DNA of 35,076 nt from Rickettsiales bacterium (GCA_019749855.1 JAIEPI010000007.1:1-35076); one strand, 5' to 3'; positions 15,041 through 23,387 are shown, counted from the stretch's first letter. Numbers and translations are program-made. Notes: generated by a model from the sequence alone, not told the origin.

Positions 15041-17053
15041 ATGCGTATCCTGAAGGCCATCCTCAAATGGATGGGTATTCTTATTCTGCTGGTGATTGTT
15101 CTGGTGTTGCTAATGCTGTGGTACGTGAACACTGCATACGGCAAGCGACATGTTTCCGAACTGGCTAGCGATACGCTGGGGCGAGAGGTGGTTTTATCCG
15201 GCGGCGTCGGTATTGCGCATCTGTGGCCTCCGGCGATTAGTGTGCGAGGCCTAAGCGTCGGTAATAAGGAATTGGGCAGGGCTGAGAAGATGCTCGATGT
15301 CGGCGAGTCGGAAGTCGCCATCGATATTCCGCCGCTTTGGAACCGTCGCGTGCAGCTTCCTTCTATCCGCATTCACGATTCGACCATCCATCTCGAGCGC
15401 GACGCGAAGAAGAACGCCAACTGGTCTTTCAACGAAGGTCAAGCGGAAGCGCCGGACGATGAGCCCTTTACTATGCCTTTCATCGGCAATCTTGATATTC
15501 GCAATACTCACATTACCTATCTGGATGTTCCACAAAAGATTGATCTTGCGATCGACGCGGGAACGGAAGCGGATACCATCATTGTTTCCGGTAAAGGCAC
15601 TTATCTCGCACAGAAATTCGGGCTGAAAGTGACGGGCGGCTCCCTTCTCACCGTGAGCAAAAATCAGCCCTATCCCATCGATAGCACCGTTACGGTCGGC
15701 TATACTACTCTGCACATTAAGGGTACCGTTCGCGATCCCGTTCATATGGAAGGCCTGGACCTTGCCTTGCGTGTCAAGGGAGCCGATGCATCCGAATTGT
15801 TCCCGTTGGTCGGTATTGTGCTACCACCCACGCCGCCCTACGATGTCGAAGGCCATCTAGGATTCGACAAGTCAACGAACCTCTGGAAATTCGAAAAATT
15901 CAACGGAATGCTAGGCAGCAGCGATCTTTCCGGTGACCTGTCGTTCGACCAGTCGCAAGAGCGGCCGAAGCTAACCGCCCGTTTCGTCAGTAATAAACTG
16001 GACTTCAAAGACCTTGGTCCGCTGATTGGTACGCCGCCGGAAAAAGACAAAGCCGTTTCCGTCGAGCAGAAAAAAGAAGTCGCGCAGCAAGAAGCGAGCC
16101 CTTATGTGATTCCGGATGTTCCGCTCGATGCCTCGCGCCTTAAGGCTATGGATGCCGATGTCGAGTTCACTGGGAAGCAGATTATCTCTTCCGGCTTGCC
16201 GCTTGATGATTTCTACATGAAACTGCTGCTCGAAGACCGCGTGATGAAAATTACACCGGTAAAATTCGGCACGGCGGATGGCGACATCAACGTGGAACTC
16301 ACGGTCGATGGCCGCACTGAGCCGTTTAAAACCGACGCGGATTTCCAGTTCCGCCGCCTTTCCCTTTCCCGTCTGATGGAAAGTGCCGGTAAGGCGATCG
16401 GCCAGAAGGATGTGGCGGACGGCTATATCGGCGGTATCGCTAAACTTTCAGGGTATGGAAAATCCTTGCGCGATATCCTCTCCACTTCCAACGGGGTGGT
16501 GGGTGTAGGGATGGAAGGCGGCTCGCTGTCCGGCCTCATTGTGGAGTTGATCGGTCTGGACGTGGCTCAAGGGCTTGGTTTTTTATTAAGCGGCGATCAA
16601 CCGACGGCCATCCGCTGCATCATCGGCGACTTCAAAGTGACGGACGGGCTGATGGAATCAAACGCTCTTGTCATTGATACGAAAGACACCAACGTGCAGG
16701 GCAGGGGCACCGTTAACCTGAAAGGCGAGCGGCTGAACATCCGCTTTATGCCCCAGCCCAAAGACATCTCGATCGCCAGTCTGCGCACGCCCATCTACGT
16801 GAAAGGCACTATCAAAAATCCGGATCTTTCTCTCGAAAAAGCCAATCTGGCCGCTAAAGGCGTTGCCGCGGTGGCGCTCGGCGTGGTGCTGACGCCGATT
16901 GCAAGCGTTCTAGCACTGGTCGATCTTGGCTCTGGGGAGGATAGTAACTGCGCGGGCCTCATCAGAGAGATGGACGCCAATACCGGCACCTCAAGCGCGG
17001 CGGATAAGGTGCCCGTGAATCCTACGTCGGATCAGCCCTCCTCGCATCCCTAA
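15041..17053 (+). CDS. AsmA family protein
   Basis: The protein has 670 residues from ATG 15041. The N-terminus MRILKAILKWMG is followed by a single hydrophobic helix (about residues 10-33) and then VNTAYGKRHVSELASDTLGREVVLSGG, the usual AsmA opening in which a short anchor precedes a long periplasmic beta-rich bridge domain. The C-terminal AsmA_2-like region contains GYGKSLRDILSTSNGVVGVGMEGGSLSGL, FKVTDGLMESNALVIDTKDTNVQGRGTVNL and YVKGTIKNPDLSLEK. AsmA/TamB-type proteins are thought to move lipids between membranes or support outer-membrane assembly. A TTG start at 14999 would add 14 residues but is less likely. It appears to be a single-gene unit. Confidence 0.92.
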   Translation: MRILKAILKWMGILILLVIVLVLLMLWYVNTAYGKRHVSELASDTLGREVVLSGGVGIAHLWPPAISVRGLSVGNKELGRAEKMLDVGESEVAIDIPPLWNRRVQLPSIRIHDSTIHLERDAKKNANWSFNEGQAEAPDDEPFTMPFIGNLDIRNTHITYLDVPQKIDLAIDAGTEADTIIVSGKGTYLAQKFGLKVTGGSLLTVSKNQPYPIDSTVTVGYTTLHIKGTVRDPVHMEGLDLALRVKGADASELFPLVGIVLPPTPPYDVEGHLGFDKSTNLWKFEKFNGMLGSSDLSGDLSFDQSQERPKLTARFVSNKLDFKDLGPLIGTPPEKDKAVSVEQKKEVAQQEASPYVIPDVPLDASRLKAMDADVEFTGKQIISSGLPLDDFYMKLLLEDRVMKITPVKFGTADGDINVELTVDGRTEPFKTDADFQFRRLSLSRLMESAGKAIGQKDVADGYIGGIAKLSGYGKSLRDILSTSNGVVGVGMEGGSLSGLIVELIGLDVAQGLGFLLSGDQPTAIRCIIGDFKVTDGLMESNALVIDTKDTNVQGRGTVNLKGERLNIRFMPQPKDISIASLRTPIYVKGTIKNPDLSLEKANLAAKGVAAVALGVVLTPIASVLALVDLGSGEDSNCAGLIREMDANTGTSSAADKVPVNPTSDQPSSHP

Positions 17054-17152
17054 TGCAGTTACTACTATTTTCACTACAGATAATCTTCTCAGGAATAGCC
17101 ATGCTCTATAGCACAGGCCTGCGGTACAGCTTTTAGCTCTTACGCTTATTTC

Positions 17153-17202
17153 CCCACAGAAATCTAAAGTTTTTCTGTTTCAGGATTAGTGTTTCCTGTG
17201 GG
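17153..17202. terminator. Inverted-repeat region between convergent genes
   Basis: CCCACAG (17153-17159) pairs with CTGTGGG (17196-17202), and inside it CAGAAA (17157-17162) pairs with TTTCTG (17172-17177). It lies between the ends of the convergent AsmA and GNAT-nitrilase genes, so a transcript-end structure is plausible, but there is no clean T-run. Confidence 0.3.
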
Positions 17203-17203
17203 C

Positions 17204-18757
17204 TTATTCTTTATGCCATTTGATCGAATAAAGATCGAACCGTCGGTCTTTCAGATTCTGTACGGTTCCCGAGTTCCTTGCGCTGACCAGACTTGAGATA
17301 CGTACATCAGCAAGCGCGATGGTTTCTACATTGGGCGTCGTGTCGGCGGCAATGCCGTCCCGAGCAAAAGGAAAATCGCAAGGGGTGAGGATGCAGCTCT
17401 GCGCGTATTGCACATCCATATTCTCGACACCCGGAAGATTGCCAACATTGCCCGCCATTGCGACGAAACATTGATTTTCCACCGCCCGGGCCTGCGCGCA
17501 ATAGCGTACGCGTAAATAGCCCTGCCGCTCATCGGTACAAAAAGGTACGAATAGAATCTGCGCGCCCTGGTTAACGAGATGGCGTGCGGTTTCTGGAAAT
17601 TCGCAATCGTAGCAGATCAGGACCCCGATCGGACCGCAGTCGGTCATGATACTATCGAGTTCGCTGCCACCCTTGATATTCCACCAGTAACGCTCATTCG
17701 GTGTAGGATGTATTTTGAGCTGCTGATGGATTGAGCCGTCGCGCAGGAAGATATAACAGATGTTCACCACATCGCCATTTGGTTCCATGGTTGGATGCGA
17801 ACCACCGATGATGTTGACATTGTATTTCACCGCCAGGTCGCTCATCATTGCCTTGAAGGGCTCGGTATATTCGGTCAGCACGCGTATGGCGTCTTGAGGC
17901 GACAACACCTCGTTTTTGATGGAAAGCAGCTGGAGGGTAAATAACTCTGGAAAGACCGCAAAATCAGCTTTGTAGTCAGATACGACATCAATAAAATAGC
18001 GGATATTCTTGGTGAATTCCTCAAATGAGGCTACTTTTCGTTGTTGGTATTGGATCGATGCGATGCGCACCGTTTCCGGTAGCCGTCCACGCTGGATCTT
18101 GGGGCCCTTTGCTTGATGGTCGATGCGTGGGTTGTACCAAAGCATATGTGCGGCATGACCCATCGACTCCTTGTCAGATGACAGATAGTCCTTAAGGACG
18201 CCAATCGCCTCGAATTCATTGCGTATCTGAAACGAAACAACCGGATCGTTCAGTTTCTTTTCTTTCACCATCTCCAGATAGGTTTCCGGAGTCTCCACCG
18301 TTTTAATTTTCTTCCGAAGTCCCGGCATTCTGCCGCCGAAGACAATCCCTTTCAGGCGCTTTTCCAGGCATAGCTTCTTACGTTCATTATAAAAGTGCTG
18401 GCCGATTTTCATGCCGCGGAAGCCGGGATCGACGCAGACCTCCATGCCATACAGGTAGTCCCCGTACTCGTCATGCCGCGACGCAAACCCATCACCGGTG
18501 ATTTCACGCCATGTATGAGGCTTCAGCGCAATTTCGCCTGAGATCATGAAAGTGGCGCAGTAGCCAACGATCTTCTCTTCATACGTCGCGACAAACTGCC
18601 CATCGGAGAAATTGCTGATTTGGCCGCGAATCATATCATCACTGTAGGTCGGCATATCGATATAGACACGCCGAGCCAGAGCTAATATTTCTTTTACATC
18701 CTTTCCCGTTGCATGGCGGATCAAAAGTCTTGGGGTACGTTCATTTACGGATTTCAT
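17204..18757 (-). CDS. Fusion protein: GNAT acetyltransferase + carbon-nitrogen hydrolase (nitrilase)
   Basis: The protein has 517 residues from ATG 18757 (a longer frame to 18808 is possible). Residues ~10-165 are a GNAT domain: LIRHATGKDVKEI, a central YGMEVCVDPGFRGMKIGQHFY stretch that includes the acetyl-CoA-binding R/K-G-x-x-I-G-like turn. Residues ~230-500 are a nitrilase-superfamily domain with the Glu-Lys-Cys triad: E271 (AVFPELF), K348 (LKIHPTPNE) and C382 (LICYDCEFPE). The two-domain arrangement occurs in many bacteria as a bifunctional family, but its reaction is not well characterised; amide hydrolysis or aminoacyl transfer is expected. The enzyme is cytoplasmic, with no signal peptide. 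It is followed upstream by tRNA-Gln, with no operon partner. Confidence 0.94.
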   Translation of the reverse strand: MKSVNERTPRLLIRHATGKDVKEILALARRVYIDMPTYSDDMIRGQISNFSDGQFVATYEEKIVGYCATFMISGEIALKPHTWREITGDGFASRHDEYGDYLYGMEVCVDPGFRGMKIGQHFYNERKKLCLEKRLKGIVFGGRMPGLRKKIKTVETPETYLEMVKEKKLNDPVVSFQIRNEFEAIGVLKDYLSSDKESMGHAAHMLWYNPRIDHQAKGPKIQRGRLPETVRIASIQYQQRKVASFEEFTKNIRYFIDVVSDYKADFAVFPELFTLQLLSIKNEVLSPQDAIRVLTEYTEPFKAMMSDLAVKYNVNIIGGSHPTMEPNGDVVNICYIFLRDGSIHQQLKIHPTPNERYWWNIKGGSELDSIMTDCGPIGVLICYDCEFPETARHLVNQGAQILFVPFCTDERQGYLRVRYCAQARAVENQCFVAMAGNVGNLPGVENMDVQYAQSCILTPCDFPFARDGIAADTTPNVETIALADVRISSLVSARNSGTVQNLKDRRFDLYSIKWHKE

Positions 18758-18874
18758 AAGGCTGTTCTTAAACTGCCGGATAAGAAAACACCACGTAAGA
18801 TTTCGCAAATGTACCCAGAAAAGCGCCGCTTTTTAGAAGTCTCTGCTTAAGTGAATGTTCGAACTGGCAAATGT

Positions 18875-18948
18875 TGGCTGGGGCGCCAGGATTCGAACCT
18901 GGGATGGCGGTACCAAAAACCACTGCCTTACCGCTTGGCTACGCCCCA
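18875..18948 (-). tRNA. tRNA-Gln (anticodon UUG)
   Basis: The minus strand starts TGGGGCG and pairs with CGCCCCA; CCA is encoded at 18875-18877. The D-arm is GCCAAGCGGTAAGGC, the anticodon arm GTGGT-TTTTGGT-ACCGC reads TTG, and the T-arm contains GGTTCGAATCC. All four stems form, with one G-T pair in the anticodon stem. Confidence 0.97.
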
Positions 18949-18998
18949 ACATGAGTGAGTGGAGTTTCATACAACACTCATTCTTGCCTTGCAACAGC

Positions 18999-19349
18999 TT
19001 AAGCAGGGGGCAGTATTACGGCTGTTTGGCGATGAATCCACTGCATAAAAGGGGCATGACCGTCTTCGATCGGCAACGTGAGAAGGCAGGGGCATTCATG
19101 CGGATGGGTATCAATGATCATCTGTGTAAGTTTCTCAACATGTTGCGGTGCTGTTTTGAAGAGCATCACATGCTCCGTCGCGTGATGTGGCGCGCCATCC
19201 CATACGTAATATGATTCAGCCCCGCCGATCACATTGACACAAGCCGCCAGCCCCATTTGCACGGCCTGCTGTGCGAGTGTGCGGGCGATCTCTGGTGATG
19301 GGGTAGTCACGTAGATGATGACGATAGGTGGTTTGTCTGGAGGGGTCAT
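18999..19349 (-). CDS. cutA: Divalent-cation tolerance protein CutA
   Basis: The protein has 116 residues, typical of CutA1. Conserved segments are VIIYVTTPSPEIARTLAQQAV (residues ~9-28), LAACVNVIGGAESYYVWDG (~34-52) with the conserved Cys and W, and HVMLFKTAPQHVEKLTQMI and HPHECPCLLTLPIEDGHAPFMQWI in the second half. CutA is a stable trimeric ferredoxin-like protein linked to copper tolerance, with a still-debated biochemical role. It lies downstream of a small membrane ORF and upstream of tRNA-Gln. The assignment is clear from length and motif order. Confidence 0.95.
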   Translation of the reverse strand: MTPPDKPPIVIIYVTTPSPEIARTLAQQAVQMGLAACVNVIGGAESYYVWDGAPHHATEHVMLFKTAPQHVEKLTQMIIDTHPHECPCLLTLPIEDGHAPFMQWIHRQTAVILPPA

Positions 19350-19392
19350 GTCACGTAAATCTCTATTAGTAAATTAATGATATGATATGCGG

Positions 19393-19515
19393 ATGAAAGA
19401 CATCTTACTACGTCTGTTGATTCTTTTTTTGGTGATTCTGGTCATTAGTAGCGTTGCTTTTGGCTCCATGGCGGAGGTTGGGCATATATTTTTACCTGCT
19501 GACAGGGCAGAGTAA
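19393..19515 (+). CDS. Small single-pass membrane protein, hypothetical
   Basis: The frame encodes 40 residues, MKDILLRLLILF then LVILVISSVAFGS, giving one clear hydrophobic helix at ~5-24 and a polar tail. ATG 19387 two codons upstream is an alternative. It is divergent from cutA. No strong ribosome site is visible and nothing similar is recognised. The predicted membrane segment argues for reality; the missing ribosome site and small size argue against it. Confidence 0.35.
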   Translation: MKDILLRLLILFLVILVISSVAFGSMAEVGHIFLPADRAE

Positions 19516-19568
19516 AATATATTGTTTCTATATGTGGGTGTATCGCTTCGCACACTTACCTAACAAGA

Positions 19569-19598
19569 AAAGGGCCGCTCCGTGAAGAGCGGCCCTTT
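19569..19598 (-). terminator. Strong hairpin terminator of the pilin genes
   Basis: AAAGGGCCGCTC (19569-19580) and GAGCGGCCCTTT (19587-19598) are perfect 12-bp arms around a 6-base loop. The A- and T-rich ends allow bidirectional action. It sits just after the last pilin-like gene. Confidence 0.85.
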
Positions 19599-19617
19599 CG
19601 ATAATGAAGTCGTATTC

Positions 19618-20427
19618 TTAGTTGGTACGAACGCGCAGCGCACAGGCCGGAGTATTCGCAGATGCTTCAGTACTAGTGTTGTAGACAAGCGTTCCTGTAA
19701 CAACGCATACGCCAGTGGTGCCGGCAGCACCTAATGCGGCAGGTAAGTTCAAAGCTGATGCGGCCAGTGAGTCCATGGCACGGGAGGAGCCAGTAGTCGG
19801 TCTGCCATCATCCAGTTTTTGATCCAGATTAAAAGCTTCTTGTGGTGTCATTGAAGGACGCAGGACAGGCAAACCTGGTGTTGCCGACGCGCTTTCAATG
19901 CCGCCTATCTGATAGAAGTTATTTCCAGTTGCGGAATAAACCGTGATCACGTTACCACGACCTAATTTCGCTTCGGGAAGAAAAGTCTTTACCGCATCAG
20001 GGTTGGCAGGAGCGGCCGCGGCATCAGCTCCAACGGTGAAGCTGCCATCGAGCAATCCTACTAAATTGAGATCGCGCCAGACCAGCACTGTTTCGCTGTT
20101 AAGGGCCGTTGCAGCGGCGGCGCCGCCCTCGATGTAGGAATTACCATCACCACGCCCAACCGCGCCAGTGCGTGCAGCAAAGCCGAATTGTGCGGCGGCG
20201 GTGCTGGTAATATCACCGGGAAGGAAGCGATACTTATCGCGGAAGGTGTTCATGGCGGCGTTGATTTGCTCGACCTGTTTGACGGTGGAGCGGATTTCCG
20301 CACCTTTGATCATATCCTGTCCGACGAGAATACCACCGGCGATCAAGCCGATAATCACGAGAACAATGGATAATTCGATGAGTGTGAAGCCTTGAGTATG
20401 CGTAGTCTTTGCTGTGTTATTAGTCAT
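19618..20427 (-). CDS. Prepilin-type (type IV pilin/pseudopilin-like) protein, second of a tandem pair
   Basis: The protein has 269 residues from ATG 20427, which has a strong AAAGGAGAG ribosome site. A 13-residue leader ends in Gly before FTLIELSIVLVIIGLIAGG, the prepilin peptidase site and the hydrophobic alpha-1 helix. The following QVEQINAAMNTFRDKYRFLPGD is typical of pseudopilin/PilE-like proteins. The globular domain holds FYQIGGI and a C-terminal Cys pair (GVCVVTG, ACALRVRTN) likely to form a disulfide. The leader is almost the only part that differs at the N-terminus from the upstream copy, so this is a recent tandem duplication. The molecules should be exported and assembled into a pilus or a type II secretion pseudopilus. 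Confidence 0.9.
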   Translation of the reverse strand: MTNNTAKTTHTQGFTLIELSIVLVIIGLIAGGILVGQDMIKGAEIRSTVKQVEQINAAMNTFRDKYRFLPGDITSTAAAQFGFAARTGAVGRGDGNSYIEGGAAAATALNSETVLVWRDLNLVGLLDGSFTVGADAAAAPANPDAVKTFLPEAKLGRGNVITVYSATGNNFYQIGGIESASATPGLPVLRPSMTPQEAFNLDQKLDDGRPTTGSSRAMDSLAASALNLPAALGAAGTTGVCVVTGTLVYNTSTEASANTPACALRVRTN

Positions 20428-20452
20428 AAATCTCTCCTTTGTTAAAATGGTA

Positions 20453-20478
20453 AGCAGGCCCCCCATGGAGGGCCTGCT
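20453..20478 (-). terminator. Hairpin between the two pilin-like genes
   Basis: AGCAGGCCC (20453-20461) and GGGCCTGCT (20470-20478) are perfect arms with an 8-base loop. The hairpin lies between the upstream pilin stop and the downstream ribosome site, suggesting partial termination or differential stability that would set the ratio of the two pilins. Confidence 0.65.
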
Positions 20479-20485
20479 AAACTTT

Positions 20486-21277
20486 CTAGTTGGTACGGAT
20501 GCGCAGACTGCAAGCCACCGTATTGGCAAGCGCCTCCGTGGTCGAATTGTAGTTCGAAGCTGGCAATACAGCGGCTACGCAGGCATCTGCCGCTGCCGGC
20601 GCCAGGTTCAGTGTTGTAGCGGTGGTCATTGCACGAGAAGACCCTGTCATTGGTTTGCCGTCATCTAGTTTTTGATCAATGTTAAATGCTTCCTGTGGCG
20701 TCAGTGCCGCCGCGAGCGTGGGCACGCCAGCAGCAGACAAAGCGGTTACGCCGGCAATTTGATAGAAATTAGAGCCTTGCGCAGTATAGACAGTAATCAG
20801 GTTACCACGGCCGAGCTTGGCTTCAGGCAGAAAGGTCTTCACGACATCAGGGGTGGTCGCTACCGCAGCCGCGTCAGTGGCAACCGTGAAGGACCCATCA
20901 AGCAATCCAATAAAATTGAGATCGCGCCAGACGAGGGCGGTTTCACTGTTTACAGCCGTTGCAGCGGCGGCTCCGCCTTCAATGTAGGAATTGCCATCAC
21001 CATGACCAGTGGTTCCTGCGCGTGTAACAAAGCCAAATTGTGTGGCGGCGGTGCCGGTGATATCACCCGGCAGAAAGCGGTATTTATCGCGGAAGGTGTT
21101 CATTGCGGCATTGATTTGCTCAATCTGTTTGACGGTGGAGCGGATTTCCGCCCCTTTAATCATATCCTGCCCAACGAGAATACCACCGGCGATCAAGCCG
21201 ATAATCACGAGGACGATGGATAATTCGATGAGTGTGAAGCCTGATTTAGAGGCATTATGTGTTGGTGGTGGTGTCAT
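20486..21277 (-). CDS. Prepilin-type (type IV pilin/pseudopilin-like) protein, first of a tandem pair
   Basis: The protein has 263 residues from ATG 21277, which has TGAGGAG upstream. The leader MTPPPTHNASKSG is cut before FTLIELSIVLVIIG. After the leader the first ~60 mature residues are almost identical to the downstream copy, including VGQDMIKGAEIRSTVKQIEQ; the globular parts diverge in the middle but keep GDGNSYIEGGAAAATA, LVWRDLN, GLLDGSFTV, FLPEAKLGRGN, FYQI and the final ACSLRIRTN. A C-terminal Cys pair is present here too. The two genes probably arose by duplication and are free to recombine. Confidence 0.9.
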   Translation of the reverse strand: MTPPPTHNASKSGFTLIELSIVLVIIGLIAGGILVGQDMIKGAEIRSTVKQIEQINAAMNTFRDKYRFLPGDITGTAATQFGFVTRAGTTGHGDGNSYIEGGAAAATAVNSETALVWRDLNFIGLLDGSFTVATDAAAVATTPDVVKTFLPEAKLGRGNLITVYTAQGSNFYQIAGVTALSAAGVPTLAAALTPQEAFNIDQKLDDGKPMTGSSRAMTTATTLNLAPAAADACVAAVLPASNYNSTTEALANTVACSLRIRTN

Positions 21278-21523
21278 GGTTTGCTCCTCAGCTAAAAATT
21301 TTTTATTAAAACGCACTTCAATGAATTCGATATAGGTGACTCAACTTATGCACCGCAAAAATTAAAAAACTCTTAATTGGTTGTGGGCTAGGCTGCTCAA
21401 ACTAATGTTTTTTATAATATGATGAATGTTTATTTCAGGCTAATCACCTGCATTGACTTAACAACCCTTGTTGAGCAGGCAATGACGGTATATAAGAAAC
21501 CCCTTATTTGTAAGGAGACGTAA

Positions 21524-22285
21524 ATGCACGACACATCTGCCGCCCAATCCCGCTACCTATTCATTGCTGGTAGTGGTGGTATTGCAATGGAAACAGCACA
21601 TGTTTTGCAAGCCAAGGGCGCACGGCTATTCATCACAGGCCGTGACCAGTCTCGTCTAGCGACGTCCGCCTCAGCGCTAGGCAATATTGCCCATTGCATC
21701 TGTGATGCCAGCTCGTTTGAATCGGTGGATCAGGCATTTGAGGCTGCCAATGCAGAATTGGGCGGATTAGACGGCGTGGTATGTTTTGCTGGCTCATTGC
21801 TGTTAAAGCCAGCGCATCTTACCTCGGAAGCGGAGTTTGATCTCACCGTCGCGGCGAATCTTAAGGCGGCATTTGCCACTGTTCGCTCAGCGGGAAAATA
21901 TCTAGGGCGTGACGGTGGCTCAGTGGTGCTGATGTCCTCCACGGCGGCCCTGCACGGGTTGGCTAACCATGAGGCGATTGCAGCAGTGAAAGCGGGGATT
22001 GTGGGATTAGCGCAATCAGCGGCGGCAACCTACGCTAACAGTAACATCCGTGTGAACGCAGTAGCGCCAGGTCTCACGCTAACGCCACTCACCGCCGCAT
22101 TGACCGCCAGTGACGCATCCCGCAAGGTATCACAGGCGATGCACCCGCTGGGGCGATTGGGGCAGCCACATCATATCGCCTCGGCAGTCGCATGGCTGCT
22201 GGATCCCGCCAATGACTGGACCACCGGACAAGTGCTGGCCGTCGATGGTGGATTGAGTCGCGCCATGCCAAAGTTTAAAGCATAG
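21524..22285 (+). CDS. SDR-family oxidoreductase lacking the usual active-site Tyr
   Basis: The protein has 253 residues, preceded by a strong TAAGGAG ribosome site. It has a Rossmann start YLFIAGSGGIAMETA, a GRDQSRL cofactor region, the NAG-like CFAGSL, the structural Asn N112 in NLKAAF, S138/S139 in VVLMSSTAA, and the C-terminal NAVAPGLTLTPLT and WLLDP-x-TTGQVLAVDGG typical of classical SDRs. The catalytic Tyr of YxxxK is replaced by Ile152 while K156 remains (AIAAVKAG), and the Gly-rich motif is shortened. Cofactor binding is therefore likely, but standard carbonyl chemistry is doubtful. Similar Tyr-less SDRs with the HEAIAAAK-type sequence exist, so it may be a distinct subfamily. Confidence 0.85.
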   Translation: MHDTSAAQSRYLFIAGSGGIAMETAHVLQAKGARLFITGRDQSRLATSASALGNIAHCICDASSFESVDQAFEAANAELGGLDGVVCFAGSLLLKPAHLTSEAEFDLTVAANLKAAFATVRSAGKYLGRDGGSVVLMSSTAALHGLANHEAIAAVKAGIVGLAQSAAATYANSNIRVNAVAPGLTLTPLTAALTASDASRKVSQAMHPLGRLGQPHHIASAVAWLLDPANDWTTGQVLAVDGGLSRAMPKFKA

Positions 22286-22300
22286 GCAGCCAGCCACCAT

Positions 22301-22603
22301 TCAGCGCCCCATACCACCACCACCTGCGGTTCCGGCAAAGCGGTTCCAGCGATCTCGCGCCATATTTTTCTTACCCGTCAGCTTGTTACGTACCTCTTGC
22401 GTGCGCGCGCTCCAAACCGGCGTGTCGGATTCCTCTGGTGGGGGAGGTGGCGCCTGATTCTGTGCTTCGCGCGTGGCATCCACTGTCTGCTGATGTTGTT
22501 CAGCATGCTGAAAAATAAGCTGATTACGCCTATTACGCTCATGAATGAGGCGGAGTCTTTGTTTGCGATCCAAAAAGGCATCCTGCCGGTTACAATGAAA
22601 CAC
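22301..22603 (-). CDS. Hypothetical basic protein, non-ATG start
   Basis: The frame encodes 100 residues starting at GTG 22603. It is rich in Arg, Gln and Asn, with a likely helix RQDAFLDRKQRLRLIHERNRR, a five-proline run (PPPPPEESDTP) and a C-terminal GKKNMARDRWNRF-AGTAGGGGMGR. The amino-acid pattern looks coding rather than accidental, but no family is recognised. It begins a few codons after the stop of the 51-residue upstream frame, and both share the same frame. It could therefore be a separate gene or the distal part of one gene split by a stop. Confidence 0.5.
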   Translation of the reverse strand: MFHCNRQDAFLDRKQRLRLIHERNRRNQLIFQHAEQHQQTVDATREAQNQAPPPPPEESDTPVWSARTQEVRNKLTGKKNMARDRWNRFAGTAGGGGMGR

Positions 22604-22621
22604 TACTCGATTCGCGTGACA

Positions 22622-22777
22622 TTACGATGACGATTTCGTCGATGCACCCTGTTTTTTTCGCCGCGTCAGGTTAGCGCGCAATTGTTTTTGCAGTTGTGCT
22701 CGTCGGCTGGTGTGCGCTAAAGGCGTTTTGCCGTCATCCATTTTTTCCGGCGCGGCGGCAGTGATTTCCTCGGTCAT
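22622..22777 (-). CDS. Small hypothetical basic protein
   Basis: The frame encodes 51 residues, beginning MTEEITAAAPEKMDDGKTPL and ending in a basic helix RRAQLQKQLRANLTRRKKQG. TTGGAGCC lies just upstream of the ATG, so translation is plausible. It is followed in the same frame by the 100-residue frame after a TAA stop. The acidic start and basic end suggest a nucleic-acid- or ribosome-associated small protein, but no family is recognised. Confidence 0.5.
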   Translation of the reverse strand: MTEEITAAAPEKMDDGKTPLAHTSRRAQLQKQLRANLTRRKKQGASTKSSS

Positions 22778-22967
22778 GCTGGCTCCAAATCAAGGCTTGC
22801 CAAGCCCTAAGTGATATGGCAAATTGCGCCACCTTTGGGTGGTGGCTGCTGGCGAATCTACGTGTTCACTAGGTGATTCAGTGGGATTTGGCAAGCATAA
22901 CGCAGCAGCATGTGTCATCCGAACGAGCATTAAGGCAAGGTCGGACATTGTTTCCACCTGTCACGAT

Positions 22968-23042
22968 GCCGCTGTAGCTCAGTGGTAGAGCACGTCATTG
23001 GTAATGACGGGGTCGGAAGTTCGATTCTTCTCAGCGGCACCA
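22968..23042 (+). tRNA. tRNA-Thr (anticodon GGU), integration site of the island
   Basis: The 5' GCCGCTG pairs with CAGCGGC at 23032-23038, and CCA is encoded at 23040-23042. The D-arm is GCTCAGTGGTAGAGC, the anticodon arm CGTCA-TTGGTAA-TGACG reads GGT, and the T-arm contains TTCGATTC. The tRNA is intact; its 3' half is duplicated at the right end of the island. Confidence 0.97.
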
Positions 23043-23044
23043 TT
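22995..23044 (+). repeat. attL: 50-bp direct repeat within tRNA-Thr
   Basis: It is identical to 33240-33289 across 50 bases; the preceding base differs (G vs A) and so does the following base (C vs T). It covers the anticodon stem through the CCA end plus two bases. Confidence 0.95.
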
Positions 23045-23387
23045 CCATTTCAGCAACTTAGATAGTTCTTTTCCATTGATTTCACTAAGTGTGATTTTAT
23101 TAGTCATAATATAGTCATAGAACTCACATAAGCGTGTTAATCAATATAAATCAGTAAGATTGGGTGCTGCTTAATTCAGTATGTCTTGTAAAAAAAATAT
23201 CTCAGAAATTAGACATAACAAGCGTTTTATTGTATAATTAGTACATCACAAAGAGTGATACACGAGCAGTTTCTCCATGCTGTTTATGACCCCTCTAAAA
23301 TCTTAGATTTTAGCGAAAAGGTAGTTCAAGAAATTGAGCAACCAAGGGTCTATTGTGCTTTTTAATCAACAAATCAGAAGGTAATTT
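23045..23387. promoter_or_regulatory. Left end of the island: arm sites, promoter and operator-like palindromes
   Basis: No gene is convincing here. Two TAGTCATA boxes lie at 23101-23108 and 23112-23119. A sigma70-like promoter, TAGACA (23210-23215), 17-base spacer, TATAAT (23233-23238), points right. Immediately after it, ATCAC (23245-23249) and GTGAT (23255-23259) form an operator-like repeat. CTAAAATC (23295-23302) pairs with GATTTTAG (23306-23313) around a 3-base loop. The layout fits expression and repression of the excisionase-like gene at 23388. Confidence 0.6.

Noticed and set aside
14999..15041. TTG start extending the AsmA gene
   Set aside because: It adds residues with no AsmA similarity and lacks a ribosome site; ATG 15041 puts the anchor helix at the usual position.
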